The notes beneath the pieces are model-generated. The model saw only the letters and a list, made by a program, of their open reading frames with translations. It searched no databases and was not told the DNA's origin. From Flavobacterium coralii (GTDB lineage Bacteria > Bacteroidota > Bacteroidia > Flavobacteriales > Flavobacteriaceae): DNA of 64,000 bases. Where the stretch lies: NCBI RefSeq assembly GCF_019891545.1, contig NZ_JAHDIU010000002.1:1-64000 (forward strand), written 5' to 3'. Numbering within the stretch: position 1 is the stretch's first letter; the number at the start of each line of letters is the position of its first letter. Shown here one piece after another: positions 15,610 through 25,183 of this stretch. The translations under genes were made by a program, and so were the position numbers.

Positions 15610-17070
15610 ATGAACGAAGCAATAAGAAACCTTGAGCCAAAAGCGCTATGGAATAAATTTGCCGATCTTAATGCCGTGCCGCGCCCTTCTAAAAAAGAAG
15701 AGCGTGTAATAGCATTCATGAAAGAATTCGGTGAAAAGTTAAACCTTGAAACCATAATTGATGAGGTAGGCAATGTTATTATTAAAAAACCTGCTACTCC
15801 GGGAATGGAAGACAGGAAAACAATTGTAATGCAAAGCCACCTTGACATGGTGCACCAAAAAAATGCCGATACACAGTTTGATTTTGACACTCAGGGAATT
15901 GAAATGTATGTTGATGGCGACTGGGTACGCGCAAAAGGAACTACACTTGGTGCTGATAACGGCCTTGGTGTTGCCACCATTATGGCAGTGCTGGAAAGTA
16001 CGGATATACAGCACCCTGCCATAGAAGCACTTTTTACCATAGATGAAGAAACGGGTATGACCGGGGCAATGGGGCTTAAAGGCGGGCTGCTTACAGGCGA
16101 GATACTGCTGAACCTTGATACAGAGGAAGACGATGAAATTGATATTGGTTGTGCCGGTGGGGTAGATGTTACAGCAGAACGCACCTATAATGAAGAAGAT
16201 ACACCGAAAAATTCAATTGGTTATAACATAACCGTAAAAGGGCTTAACGGTGGCCATAGCGGTATGGACATACATAAAGGGCTGGGTAATGCCAATAAAA
16301 TAATGAACCGCCTGCTGTTTGACGGATTTGAGAATTTTGGGTTACAGATTTCAGAAATTAACGGTGGCAGCCTTCGTAATGCAATTCCGCGTGAAAGCTT
16401 TGCCAAAGTAATCATATCTGATATTTTTGATGAGGCTTTTCAGTTTGATATGAACGAGCTGATACAGGAAATAAAAGCTGAATTTAAGACTACAGAGCCC
16501 AGGCTTGAAGTTGTTTTAGAAAAAACCGAAGCTCCTGCCAAAGTAATGGATTTAGGAGTACAGGAAGGCTTAACACGCGCGCTGTATGCCGCCCATAACG
16601 GCGTTTACCGCATGAGTGCCGATATGAAAGACTTGGTGGAAACTTCTAATAACATTGCAAGGGTAATTGTAAAAGATGGTAAGATACATATTGGCTGCCT
16701 TACACGCTCCTCTGTAGAAAGCTCTAAATTCGACCTTGCCAACGCACTTAGAAGCACCTTTGAACTGATTGGCTGCGAAGTAAACTTTTCAGGTTCTTAC
16801 CCCGGCTGGACACCCAATGTAAACTCGCCTATACTGGAAGTGCTTAAAGATATTTATGAAAAGCAAAATGGCGAAAAGCCGAATGTTGTTGCCTGCCATG
16901 CCGGCCTTGAATGCGGTATATTAGGAACCAATTATCCGGATATGGATATGATTTCCTTCGGGCCAACTATTAAAGGCGCACACAGCCCGGATGAAAGGGC
17001 AAGCATATCTTCTGCCCAAAAATACTGGAAGTTTGTCTTGGAAATACTTGAAAATATACCAAAGAAATAG
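15610..17070 (+). CDS. pepD: Aminoacyl-histidine dipeptidase (M20C)
   Basis: PepD is a cytoplasmic zinc dipeptidase that splits Xaa-His and other dipeptides. The 486 residues fit the family. Metal and catalytic motifs are visible in order: MQSHLDMVHQ (His ligand and Asp), GADNGLGVA (bridging Asp), IDEETGMTGA (general base Glu), LDTEEDDEIDIGCAGG, 'LNGGHSGMDIHKGLGNA', HAGLECG, and 'GPTIKGAHSPDERASI' (C-terminal His ligand). It starts 24 bases after the toxin gene and is followed by a strong terminator. Confidence 0.95.
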   Translation: MNEAIRNLEPKALWNKFADLNAVPRPSKKEERVIAFMKEFGEKLNLETIIDEVGNVIIKKPATPGMEDRKTIVMQSHLDMVHQKNADTQFDFDTQGIEMYVDGDWVRAKGTTLGADNGLGVATIMAVLESTDIQHPAIEALFTIDEETGMTGAMGLKGGLLTGEILLNLDTEEDDEIDIGCAGGVDVTAERTYNEEDTPKNSIGYNITVKGLNGGHSGMDIHKGLGNANKIMNRLLFDGFENFGLQISEINGGSLRNAIPRESFAKVIISDIFDEAFQFDMNELIQEIKAEFKTTEPRLEVVLEKTEAPAKVMDLGVQEGLTRALYAAHNGVYRMSADMKDLVETSNNIARVIVKDGKIHIGCLTRSSVESSKFDLANALRSTFELIGCEVNFSGSYPGWTPNVNSPILEVLKDIYEKQNGEKPNVVACHAGLECGILGTNYPDMDMISFGPTIKGAHSPDERASISSAQKYWKFVLEILENIPKK

Positions 17071-17094
17071 TCGCTTTCCTGTCTTAAAATTTTT

Positions 17095-17127
17095 AAAAAG
17101 CCCGCTTTTAATAAAGTGGGCTTTTTT
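17095..17127 (+). terminator. Rho-independent terminator after pepD
   Basis: Stem CCCGCTTT (17101-17108) with AAAGTGGG (17113-17120), one G-U pair, extended by AAAAAG/CTTTTT, loop TAAT, ending in a T run. Confidence 0.92.
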
Positions 17128-17196
17128 AGTAATAATTCCACTGAAACATATACTTTTACAATGATTTAGCGTTGTATAAAAAACCACCATCACTTC

Positions 17197-18231
17197 ATGA
17201 AAAAGCTTATCCTTGCACTGTTTGCAGGCATCTTGTTATTCTCCTGCTCCCAAAAGGCGGAAAAAATAAACCGCGCCTTTTATTACTGGAAAAGCAGCAA
17301 CTGGCATCTTGATGAAAGCGAGGAGAAAATAATTAATGAGAATGATGTAAAAAAGCTCTATATAAAATTTTTTGAGGTAGAAAAAAATGACATAATGGGA
17401 ATTGTGCCCGTTGCCAAAACCTCTTTAAATATGTATAATATTGACAGTATTGACAGTATCGAAGTTGTGCCCACAGTATATATCAAAAACGAGGTATTTA
17501 AAGATATTACCCAAGGGGCACTGGATACCCTTGCCGATGATGTTAATTTTCTAATTGGTAAATACAGTAGTAACTATATGTATCGAAATAAAGTTATTTA
17601 CGAGTATCAGATGGACTGTGACTGGACACCTTCTACCAAAGAGAATTATTTTTACTTCCTGAAAAAACTAAAAAGCTTGTCAGGTAAAAAAATAAGCTGC
17701 ACGTTACGCCTTTACCCTTATAAATATCCTGATAAAATGGGGGTACCGCCTGTAGATAGTGCTATGCTTATGTGCTATAACCTCATCAGCCCGCTTGAAG
17801 ACCATAAACGGAATTCGATTTTTGATGAAAATGAGTTTTCAGCCTACTTAAAAACAAATAATGTTTATCCGCTGCATCTTGATATAGCATTACCTGTTTT
17901 CTCGTGGGTGCAGGTGTACCAAAACAACCATTTCACGAAGCTACTCTATACCGATAACACTGAAATTAAAAAGGCACTTACAGAACAAAAACCATTATGG
18001 TACAGTGTAAATAAAGATACTGTTATAGATGAATTTTACCTTCGCAGGGGCGATATGGTAAAAATTGAAGAAGTTTCCCCCGAAATGCTGAAAAATGCTA
18101 TACAGCAAATAAAAAAACACGTTATGCTTGATAGTGAAATAACCGTTAGCCTTTTTCACCTCGACACACAACAGCTAAGCCAGTACAGCCATGAAGATAT
18201 TGAAAGTTTTTACAGCAATTTTACTGAGTAG
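17197..18231 (+). CDS. Lipoprotein of unknown function, possible TIM-barrel glycosidase-like fold
   Basis: A 344-residue lipoprotein with lipobox LLFSC (Cys 17). The domain has 'INRAFYYWKSSNW', 'KLYIKFFEVEKND', 'YEYQMDCDWTPSTKENYFYF', 'MGVPPVDSAMLMCYNLISPL' and 'YPLHLDIALPVFSWVQVY'. The alternation of short beta strands ending in acidic or aromatic residues (QMDCDWT, LMCYN, LDIALPVFSW) resembles a glycoside-hydrolase-type (beta/alpha)8 barrel, but I cannot assign a family or substrate. The next gene overlaps by 41 bases, so the two products probably work together in the envelope. Confidence 0.7.
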   Translation: MKKLILALFAGILLFSCSQKAEKINRAFYYWKSSNWHLDESEEKIINENDVKKLYIKFFEVEKNDIMGIVPVAKTSLNMYNIDSIDSIEVVPTVYIKNEVFKDITQGALDTLADDVNFLIGKYSSNYMYRNKVIYEYQMDCDWTPSTKENYFYFLKKLKSLSGKKISCTLRLYPYKYPDKMGVPPVDSAMLMCYNLISPLEDHKRNSIFDENEFSAYLKTNNVYPLHLDIALPVFSWVQVYQNNHFTKLLYTDNTEIKKALTEQKPLWYSVNKDTVIDEFYLRRGDMVKIEEVSPEMLKNAIQQIKKHVMLDSEITVSLFHLDTQQLSQYSHEDIESFYSNFTE

Positions 18232-20509
18232 CAGCATCACAGTCAGTGCTTGTGGTTTCTACCCGTTTGGCGAAGATGTAAGATATTGTTTTTTTAAACC
18301 TGAATATTTTGGTTTCACTACATATTCAGAGTTTAATTATACGGCTAATTATTTTGAGCCCGGGCAGGTATTTGATGAGCAGCACCTGCCGCCAAATGAT
18401 GAGGCTTGGTTTAACTATTGTGAAGGCAAAGTACCTGTTGGCAGCATTCACCAGGCAGTATATGAAATGGATAAAAGCAGTCTTGATGCGAACAGTGATA
18501 ACCTTATGGTACAATATCTGTATGCAGTAAAAGATTTTGAAGCAATACAATACCTGAGGTTTGCTAAAGAGTGCGAACTGGCTAATGCTTTTATAGCCGA
18601 CCCATGGGAACGTAATGACACCATAAATATCCGTGCACGTAGCCTGTTTATTTACAATGCTATGGAAGGTGAATGCATGGCGAAGAATCCGCTTATAAAA
18701 GAGCGTTACCTGTTCCTCGCTATCCGTCTTGCATTTTACGACCAGGATTTTGAACGTGTCCGCGAAATATTTGACAGTAATTTTAAGGGTAGAGCAAATA
18801 AAGGGATTGTTTATTACTATAGCCTCTATTTCCGCGCACTTGCCGAAGAAGATCCTTCTTTGCAGTCATTTATGGCGGCACAGGTTTTCGCAAATGCACC
18901 CGACAAGCGTTTTGTAGTTTATGGCAGTTTTGATACAGAATTGCCTCTTGATGAGGTTTTGCAGCATGCCCAAACTAATGAAGAGCGGGCTAATGTGTAT
19001 TTGCTTTCGGCTATACACACGCCCGACAGGGCTTTAAGCCAGATTAAGGGTATGTATGCCAACAATCCGCACAGTGAAGGTCTTGATTTCTTGCTTTTGC
19101 GGGAAATGAACAAAATTGAAGACTGGGTATACACACCCTATTACAGTATGTTCGAGCCGTCTGTTACACTGCAGCGTCATAATAGTAATTATGATGATTC
19201 AGTCAAAATGATATTACAGCGGGTTCCTCAAGACAGGCAATATGCACAGCAGTTGTTTGATTTTATTAATAGTGCCAATTTATCAGGAGTATATAACCCG
19301 CAATTTTGGCAGCTTATAAAAGCACAGCTTGAGTTTGTATGCAATAAATACAGCAACTGCTTAACCACTATAAAAAAGTTGGAACACAATACAAAACTCA
19401 GTGTACAGGAACAAAGCCAACTGGAAAAGATAAAAGCTTTAGCCCTTACTGCACGCCAGCCTGAAGGTAGTACTATTATTGAAGAAGAAATAAAACCAAT
19501 AATTTTTAAACACAAAGCAGATTCGCGTTTTCTGTTTTCATTAGGGCGGGAGCTTGAATATCGTGGCAACACTACAGATGCTGCCCTGCTTTATTCGCAT
19601 TTAGATGCATCATATCAGGATTATATTGGTACAGGCAGCGACAATCCGTTCTGGAAGTCTAAGAGCACTAAGGGGTATGGCTACGTAAATTATTTTACAG
19701 ATTACTCCGGTTATATAGATGCAGTATATACTCCGGGGCAGCTTAAAGCATTAATCCAAGATATTGAAGGTAATCATTCGTCCGATACTATTACACAATG
19801 GCAGTACAGTATTCTTAAAAACCGTTTGCCATTTCTGTACGATTATTTGGGCATGAAATACATAAGGCAGGACAGACTTGCCGAAGCAGCCTCTAGCTTT
19901 CGTAAAGCAGGCACTGCGTACTGGCAGGAAAATTATTCCGCATGGGAAACAGGTGATAGTTTTGGTAACCAGTTTGATGCTAACCCGTTTTACCAAATAA
20001 AATATACATCTGATTTTATCCCGGTAAAAGACAAGTTCAGCCTTAATAAATATTCTGTTACCCGTAAACTTATACAGTACCTTAACCGTGCCAATAGTGT
20101 TGCTGAAAAAGACAGGGACTATTATTATTTCCTCGCAGCGAATTGCTACTATAACATGACCGATTATGGTAATGCATGGATGATGCGTCGTACAAGCAGC
20201 AGTGCTTACATGGCTGACCGTAATATAGAAGATGAAAAAGAATATCGCGAATGCAACCTGGCTACCTATTATTACGGTTTAGCTTTAAAGCATGCAAAGA
20301 CGGATAAGTTCCGCGCGCTGTGCCTACGGATGCAGGCTAAATGCGCCGAAAACAAATGGAGTAGTTCCTATAGCGACTATTACTATGGAGAAAGGCCGAA
20401 ATATGTAAACCCTTACTACGAAAAGCTGGAAAAAAATTACCCGCAATACTACAAAGAGCTTGCGGGTAACTGTACTTATTTTGAAGATTATTTTAAAGCA
20501 AGGAGATAG
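18191..20509 (+). CDS. Large exported protein with TPR-like helical repeats, partner of the preceding lipoprotein
   Basis: A 772-residue protein of unknown function. The start has a signal sequence ending VSAC (Cys 21), so it may be a lipoprotein. The conserved N-terminal segment 'CGFYPFGEDVRYCFFKPEYF' is followed by long alpha-helical stretches with TPR-like features ('NKGIVYYYSLYFRALAEEDP', 'RQDRLAEAASSFRKAGTAYW', 'RDYYYFLAANCYYNMTDYGN'). The ATG at 18191 lies 41 bases inside the upstream gene, strongly suggesting translational coupling. It ends one base before the stop codon of the leftward DUF6265 gene. Confidence 0.72.
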   Translation: MKILKVFTAILLSSSITVSACGFYPFGEDVRYCFFKPEYFGFTTYSEFNYTANYFEPGQVFDEQHLPPNDEAWFNYCEGKVPVGSIHQAVYEMDKSSLDANSDNLMVQYLYAVKDFEAIQYLRFAKECELANAFIADPWERNDTINIRARSLFIYNAMEGECMAKNPLIKERYLFLAIRLAFYDQDFERVREIFDSNFKGRANKGIVYYYSLYFRALAEEDPSLQSFMAAQVFANAPDKRFVVYGSFDTELPLDEVLQHAQTNEERANVYLLSAIHTPDRALSQIKGMYANNPHSEGLDFLLLREMNKIEDWVYTPYYSMFEPSVTLQRHNSNYDDSVKMILQRVPQDRQYAQQLFDFINSANLSGVYNPQFWQLIKAQLEFVCNKYSNCLTTIKKLEHNTKLSVQEQSQLEKIKALALTARQPEGSTIIEEEIKPIIFKHKADSRFLFSLGRELEYRGNTTDAALLYSHLDASYQDYIGTGSDNPFWKSKSTKGYGYVNYFTDYSGYIDAVYTPGQLKALIQDIEGNHSSDTITQWQYSILKNRLPFLYDYLGMKYIRQDRLAEAASSFRKAGTAYWQENYSAWETGDSFGNQFDANPFYQIKYTSDFIPVKDKFSLNKYSVTRKLIQYLNRANSVAEKDRDYYYFLAANCYYNMTDYGNAWMMRRTSSSAYMADRNIEDEKEYRECNLATYYYGLALKHAKTDKFRALCLRMQAKCAENKWSSSYSDYYYGERPKYVNPYYEKLEKNYPQYYKELAGNCTYFEDYFKARR

Positions 20510-20510
20510 T

Positions 20511-20987
20511 TTAATCCTTCTTTTTCATCGGGAATTTTTCTGATTGCATTATTCCGTTTGGTTTACCTGATATTTCAGCAATAAGCGAATCTGCATTTAC
20601 TTTTCGGTATGCTATTTTTTGCGGGTAATCGTGTTCAGGATTTTCAAAAACGATCAGGCTGTCATTTATAGCTGTCATTTTAAATGGTACTGCTTGCCCG
20701 TCATTTTGGTCAGGAACCGTTACAATATAAAATACTTCACCTTTAGTTTCCTCTAAACGTATATGTTCAAAGAATATGGTGTCATTCTCTTCGTTAATAA
20801 CAAAAGCCTGTCCTGCAAATACAGAGTCATTCAGCTTTTCCCAAATCTCAGTTAGTGTTTCATCTGCCGATGTATTGCTCCACGAGCCAACAAGCCATTC
20901 CGCTTTATGAATCTTAGAGTACTTATCATTATGTTTGCATGATAGAAGCAGCAAAAAAGCTGAGATACAGAGCAGGCATTTCTTCAT
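20511..20987 (-). CDS. DUF6265 family lipoprotein
   Basis: A 158-residue lipoprotein with lipobox LLLSC (Cys 17). The domain shows 'AEWLVGSWSNTSADETLTEI' and 'VFENPEHDYPQKIAYRKV', the pattern of DUF6265, a small beta-barrel-like family with a W-L-x-G-x-W beginning. The function is unknown. It follows the first DUF3857 gene by 2 bases and is the last gene of that leftward operon. Confidence 0.85.
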   Translation of the reverse strand: MKKCLLCISAFLLLLSCKHNDKYSKIHKAEWLVGSWSNTSADETLTEIWEKLNDSVFAGQAFVINEENDTIFFEHIRLEETKGEVFYIVTVPDQNDGQAVPFKMTAINDSLIVFENPEHDYPQKIAYRKVNADSLIAEISGKPNGIMQSEKFPMKKKD

Positions 20988-20989
20988 CG

Positions 20990-23152
20990 TTATATCTTTT
21001 TAATCAAAACTTTTTCCTGCGTAAACTGGTAGGCAGCATCAAGAAAAGCAAGCATATCTTTCCAGTTGCTGTTTGGTGTAAAGTAGTTGGCATAGTACTT
21101 ATATGCTTTAACCGTAAGCTTATTGCCATTTAGAGTAGCAGTACTCACAAAACCGCCTGTACTGTTTTCAATTTTTTTATTCAGCTTGTCTAAACCGGCT
21201 ACAGTATAACCGTCAGGTACTGTAAATTCTATTGTTTCTTCAAAAGAGCGTGGGTAGGGGAAGTAGATATTATTGGTTCTTTTTTGCTCCTTCTCATCTA
21301 TTTCTACCTGCTGCCCAATAAGTTTCCCTATTTCAAAAACATAGTTAGAGCCTGCACTCTTTAGCAGATTATTTTTTACAGTAAAATCTTCTTTATAACT
21401 AAAGGCAGTATTTTTACCGAAGCGCCCGGTATTCACAATTTCAAGTTTGTGGTCATCAACTTCAAAACCAAGCTCGCCTTCAAGGCTCTTCTCGAATTCT
21501 TCCTTCTGCTTTTCGCGTAATTTGTTCTTTAAAGCATCAAACTCATTGGTGTACTGTTCTTTCTTCTTCTTGCTCCTCACCAATTCAAGCAATGGTGTAG
21601 TACCATATTTTGCATAATCTTCAGCAACATAGTCAAAAAAGTACATTTTGTCATCCTGGTCCTGATCTTTGTTATGACCATAATGTTCCGACTCTCGTTT
21701 CACGTTAACAGAAGAAAAATCGGCTGCCATAGAGGCGTAGATCCTTTCTTTACTGATATTATCCTTATGAGTAGAAGAGGGCAGTTGTATAGTTTTGATA
21801 CCATTAACCACTTTACCTTTAGCAGCCTGCAGGGCATAAGCTTCTGTGTTTTCTATATAAGGGTTTATCTGGTCGGCATTGGTATATGGCGAGAAGAACT
21901 GCAGGTAAACAGGGTTAGCTGTGTTAGCTTTAATCATTATTATGGTGTTCTTCTCTATCAGCAGGTCTTTAATGCTGCCATTATAGCGCGGTGTGGCAAC
22001 AACAATTTCATAATTGATATCCTTCCATTTCAGGAAAGCCATAAAATGGTTTATAAACTGTATTTCGTTGGTAAAGAAAACGGGCGCATAACCATATAAA
22101 TCAAATGGGTACATGATATTGGCCTCTTTAACCACAAACGCCTCTACATAACGGGTATAATATTGATGGCGTGTATAATAATATACCTCGCGAACCATTT
22201 CTTCGTCGCTTTTAAAGTCACGATTTTTTACGAAATTTTTAATTTCGCTTATATCACCCTGCGGCCAGAACCTTGCATCATAAAAATCAAGTACGTCATC
22301 TGCACTAACAGTTTTTTTAACGATACTTTCCTTTTCCGGAAGGAATGCTGAAGCTCTTTCTTCAAACTTGCCTGAGCGGGCAAAAAACACCTGGAATTTA
22401 TAACACGGTACTTCTGCTAAAGGGAAAAACCATCTTGGGAAGTCATTCTTCTCTATATCCGTAGCTATAAGCTCATAGCTGCGATTTTTACTTTTAGGGT
22501 CAGAAGTCTGCTTCAGTTCCGGTGCACCGTTATAACTGTTGAAGTTTACAAAAAAGTCATTTTCGGTTTTAAAAGTAATCTTCATGTTCATTACCGGGTA
22601 TTCATCACCAAGTGAGGTTTCAACCGGGTCAAAACCATATTCGTAGATAGACTTAAAAGGCTCTTCGGCATAAAAATAAAAATCGATAATATCACCAACC
22701 TCAAGGTTTGATATGGCAATTTTCTTACCTTCATCCATATTAACAGCTTCTGCTTTCACGTCAATTTCACGCTCACTGCCGTCCGGCTTAATAACTTTTA
22801 TGCCTATCGTGTTTTCAGCTTTCCTGAATGTAAAGCCGACACCTCTTGAAGAATAGAACCTCTCTTTAAACGAAAATTCTGAAAACTCCGTTACTGCGGC
22901 CTGGTCTAATAATTTTACCCTTTTACGTACAGATGAGATATAGGTTACATTTGTACCGAATTTGTGGTAATCATAATTTTCATTTTTATAGATAACCACT
23001 GCCGATTCGTTTTTCCATTTATCGGGTATGGTTGTGGCTTTTTTGTACTCATCATTTGCACTCCAGAACATTTCCTTTATTTCGGCGGTGTTCTGTGCAC
23101 TTGTAATTACGCAGTAAAACGATAGCAGGAGAGTTAGTAGCTTTTTGTTCAT
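20990..23152 (-). CDS. DUF3857/transglutaminase-like protein lacking the catalytic Cys
   Basis: A 720-residue exported protein (signal peptide …VITSAQ). The N-terminal half is DUF3857 ('TYISSVRKRVKLLDQAAVTE', 'DEGKKIAISNLEVGDIIDFY'); the middle is where the transglutaminase-like core should be. At the position of the usual GDCKG motif I read 'YGYAPVFFTNEIQFINHFMA' with no cysteine, and the following His/Asp block is also not recognisable. It therefore looks like a catalytically dead paralog of its neighbour, perhaps structural. Its ATG overlaps the stop codon of the upstream gene (TAATG). Confidence 0.83.
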   Translation of the reverse strand: MNKKLLTLLLSFYCVITSAQNTAEIKEMFWSANDEYKKATTIPDKWKNESAVVIYKNENYDYHKFGTNVTYISSVRKRVKLLDQAAVTEFSEFSFKERFYSSRGVGFTFRKAENTIGIKVIKPDGSEREIDVKAEAVNMDEGKKIAISNLEVGDIIDFYFYAEEPFKSIYEYGFDPVETSLGDEYPVMNMKITFKTENDFFVNFNSYNGAPELKQTSDPKSKNRSYELIATDIEKNDFPRWFFPLAEVPCYKFQVFFARSGKFEERASAFLPEKESIVKKTVSADDVLDFYDARFWPQGDISEIKNFVKNRDFKSDEEMVREVYYYTRHQYYTRYVEAFVVKEANIMYPFDLYGYAPVFFTNEIQFINHFMAFLKWKDINYEIVVATPRYNGSIKDLLIEKNTIIMIKANTANPVYLQFFSPYTNADQINPYIENTEAYALQAAKGKVVNGIKTIQLPSSTHKDNISKERIYASMAADFSSVNVKRESEHYGHNKDQDQDDKMYFFDYVAEDYAKYGTTPLLELVRSKKKKEQYTNEFDALKNKLREKQKEEFEKSLEGELGFEVDDHKLEIVNTGRFGKNTAFSYKEDFTVKNNLLKSAGSNYVFEIGKLIGQQVEIDEKEQKRTNNIYFPYPRSFEETIEFTVPDGYTVAGLDKLNKKIENSTGGFVSTATLNGNKLTVKAYKYYANYFTPNSNWKDMLAFLDAAYQFTQEKVLIKKI

Positions 23153-25074
23153 TATAGTTTGGTTAAGGTAATTTGGTCGTTATATAATTTCTTAAGTTTG
23201 GTAATGGCATCGTTCCAGTTAGCAAAGTCTGCTTTTTTAATGGTGCCGTTTTTAATTACAAAATGCTTTTTATAGACAATTGCATCGCCCTTTTGCTCGT
23301 AAGCTGCTGTTAATGTATAATCTTTAGTATCTACAACAAGAGCTTCAGGCAGCCTTGAAACTGTATAACCCTGTGGTATGGCAAGTGTTATATTAGATTC
23401 ATAATCTTTTTTGTAGCTGAACTCAAAATCAGTTTTACGCTCTTTAAAATCAAGCCCCGACATTTCCTCAAGATAGTCAAGGTCAACATACATTTCATTA
23501 TCAAAAGATGAAACCCTGTTGCGCAGTACGGCATCATATTCAACAGTAAGGGTAATATCCCTGTCGGTAAGGTTAGAAGTTTTAATGTTAGATATAGAGA
23601 AGTTTTTATCGCCACGGCTTAGGTAGTTTTGCAGCACATCTTCTTTCTTATCGTTTTTGATGTTGTTATAGCCATATAAAAAGTAAGCACGGCTTTCACC
23701 AATCAAGTTACCCTGTACTTTACCTTTAAGTATTTCACCATCAATGCTAAAGTTAATATTATAACTTTCTTTATTAGAGGCGGCAGGAGTAACGGGTACT
23801 TTTGCAATTATATATTTATCGCCGTCTTCTATCATTACTTCCTTACCCTGAATGCGCTCTGCATAATCACCAAACGAATTATATTTTTCTGTTCCGTCAA
23901 GGAAATATTTTTTACCGTCTTTAAATAATGTGCAAATCATGTGGTTATCTACACATAACGATGGTGTTGTATAATCATAGGCAATATGCTTTGTACCAAT
24001 CCAGGTAAGGCGGGCATCAAACCCTGCAATTTTTAGCATATGGCGCATAAGGTTCGCCATGCCTTTACAGTCTCCGTAACGCTTCTTATATACGTTTTGC
24101 GAGGCATCCGGGCGGAAGCCTGCAAGACCGTCCTCAAAAGCGATATAGCGAATATTATCCTGCACCCAGTAGTACAGTTTCTTTATTTTCTCTTCATCGG
24201 TTTTTGCACCGGCAATAAGCTCATTTACTTTTGCCTTAAGTTCGTCAGGATTTTCATCTACACTATCAACCAAAGATTTATACCATTTGTATAAATCAGC
24301 AGTTGAGTTGAACAGCGTAGTCTTCTTGCCCTCGTTAGTATATGATTTTGCCACCACCAAAAGATGCGGATAGATGTAAGAGGGGCCGGGTGCCGACTCA
24401 TCTTTGTATCTTGCCGCTACATTTTCTAAAGTATAGGTATAGATGGTGCCCTTACCTTTAGGATCTGGCTTGCTGGTTTTTTTTACATCAAAGCCGCTAA
24501 AATTCATTTCTTTAAATTCAATTTCCAGCCATGTTGGTACAAGTATCTCTATCTCTTTTTTTACAACGGGGTATTCATCATTAAAATATATTGAGGTAAA
24601 ATACTTTACATCTTTATACTTTTTGTTGAGGTTGTAATTGTAGGTGTAACCCTGCACCGGAAAAGTTACTTCCATGTATTTTACCCTGTAATCATTATAG
24701 AAAAGGTCGTTACTGGTGTAAAATTCGTCTTTTACTTCAAAATGTGCATTCTTATCATTTCTGTAAGTCATGCTAAAATCCTGAATTTCCGACTGGCTGT
24801 CATAAAATTCATATTTATGAATATCAGCACGATGGCTGATGTTCATCAGCTTTTCTGTAATGTGATGGTTAACTGCCACGCCGGGCTCATCTTCATTAAG
24901 TTCAAAAGAAATAGTTTCTTTGCTTGATAAGACTGCTACATCATCTTTGCCATGTTTTTCGCGCAATTGTTTGGCAAGTGCAATGTCTTCGGTGGTTGGG
25001 TCAATGTTTTTTTGCGCATTTGCCGCCTGAAAAGCCAAAGCCGCAAACAGCAGCGCCATAGTAATTTTCTTCAT
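23152..25074 (-). CDS. DUF3857 and transglutaminase-like protein
   Basis: A 640-residue exported protein (signal peptide …FQAANAQ). DUF3857 covers about residues 45-240. The transglutaminase-like core follows with 'WVQDNIRYIAFEDGLAGFRP', YGDCKGMANLMRHML (Cys 336), CVDNHMIC (His 378) and YFLDGTE (Asp 393), a plausible intact Cys-His-Asp triad. The rest resembles DUF3858-type beta domains. Such proteins are exported; substrates are unknown. It is the first gene of an operon of three (23152-25074, 20990-23152, 20511-20987). Confidence 0.9.
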   Translation of the reverse strand: MKKITMALLFAALAFQAANAQKNIDPTTEDIALAKQLREKHGKDDVAVLSSKETISFELNEDEPGVAVNHHITEKLMNISHRADIHKYEFYDSQSEIQDFSMTYRNDKNAHFEVKDEFYTSNDLFYNDYRVKYMEVTFPVQGYTYNYNLNKKYKDVKYFTSIYFNDEYPVVKKEIEILVPTWLEIEFKEMNFSGFDVKKTSKPDPKGKGTIYTYTLENVAARYKDESAPGPSYIYPHLLVVAKSYTNEGKKTTLFNSTADLYKWYKSLVDSVDENPDELKAKVNELIAGAKTDEEKIKKLYYWVQDNIRYIAFEDGLAGFRPDASQNVYKKRYGDCKGMANLMRHMLKIAGFDARLTWIGTKHIAYDYTTPSLCVDNHMICTLFKDGKKYFLDGTEKYNSFGDYAERIQGKEVMIEDGDKYIIAKVPVTPAASNKESYNINFSIDGEILKGKVQGNLIGESRAYFLYGYNNIKNDKKEDVLQNYLSRGDKNFSISNIKTSNLTDRDITLTVEYDAVLRNRVSSFDNEMYVDLDYLEEMSGLDFKERKTDFEFSYKKDYESNITLAIPQGYTVSRLPEALVVDTKDYTLTAAYEQKGDAIVYKKHFVIKNGTIKKADFANWNDAITKLKKLYNDQITLTKL

Positions 25075-25137
25075 AAGCCTTTAAAAGGTCGAAAGATAGA
25101 ATATTTATTGTTATTGATTAACAAAAAATTAAGTAAA

Positions 25138-25161
25138 AAAGCGCGCCATGTGGCGCGCTTT
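25138..25161 (-). terminator. Terminator of the FG-GAP/ASPIC gene
   Basis: GCGCGCCA (25141-25148) pairs with TGGCGCGC (25151-25158), flanked by A and T runs; read leftward it ends in TTTTTTACTT. It lies just after the stop codon at 25184 of the leftward gene and before the start region of the next one. Confidence 0.85.
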
Positions 25162-25183
25162 CATACACAGTTGATTTTTGTAG

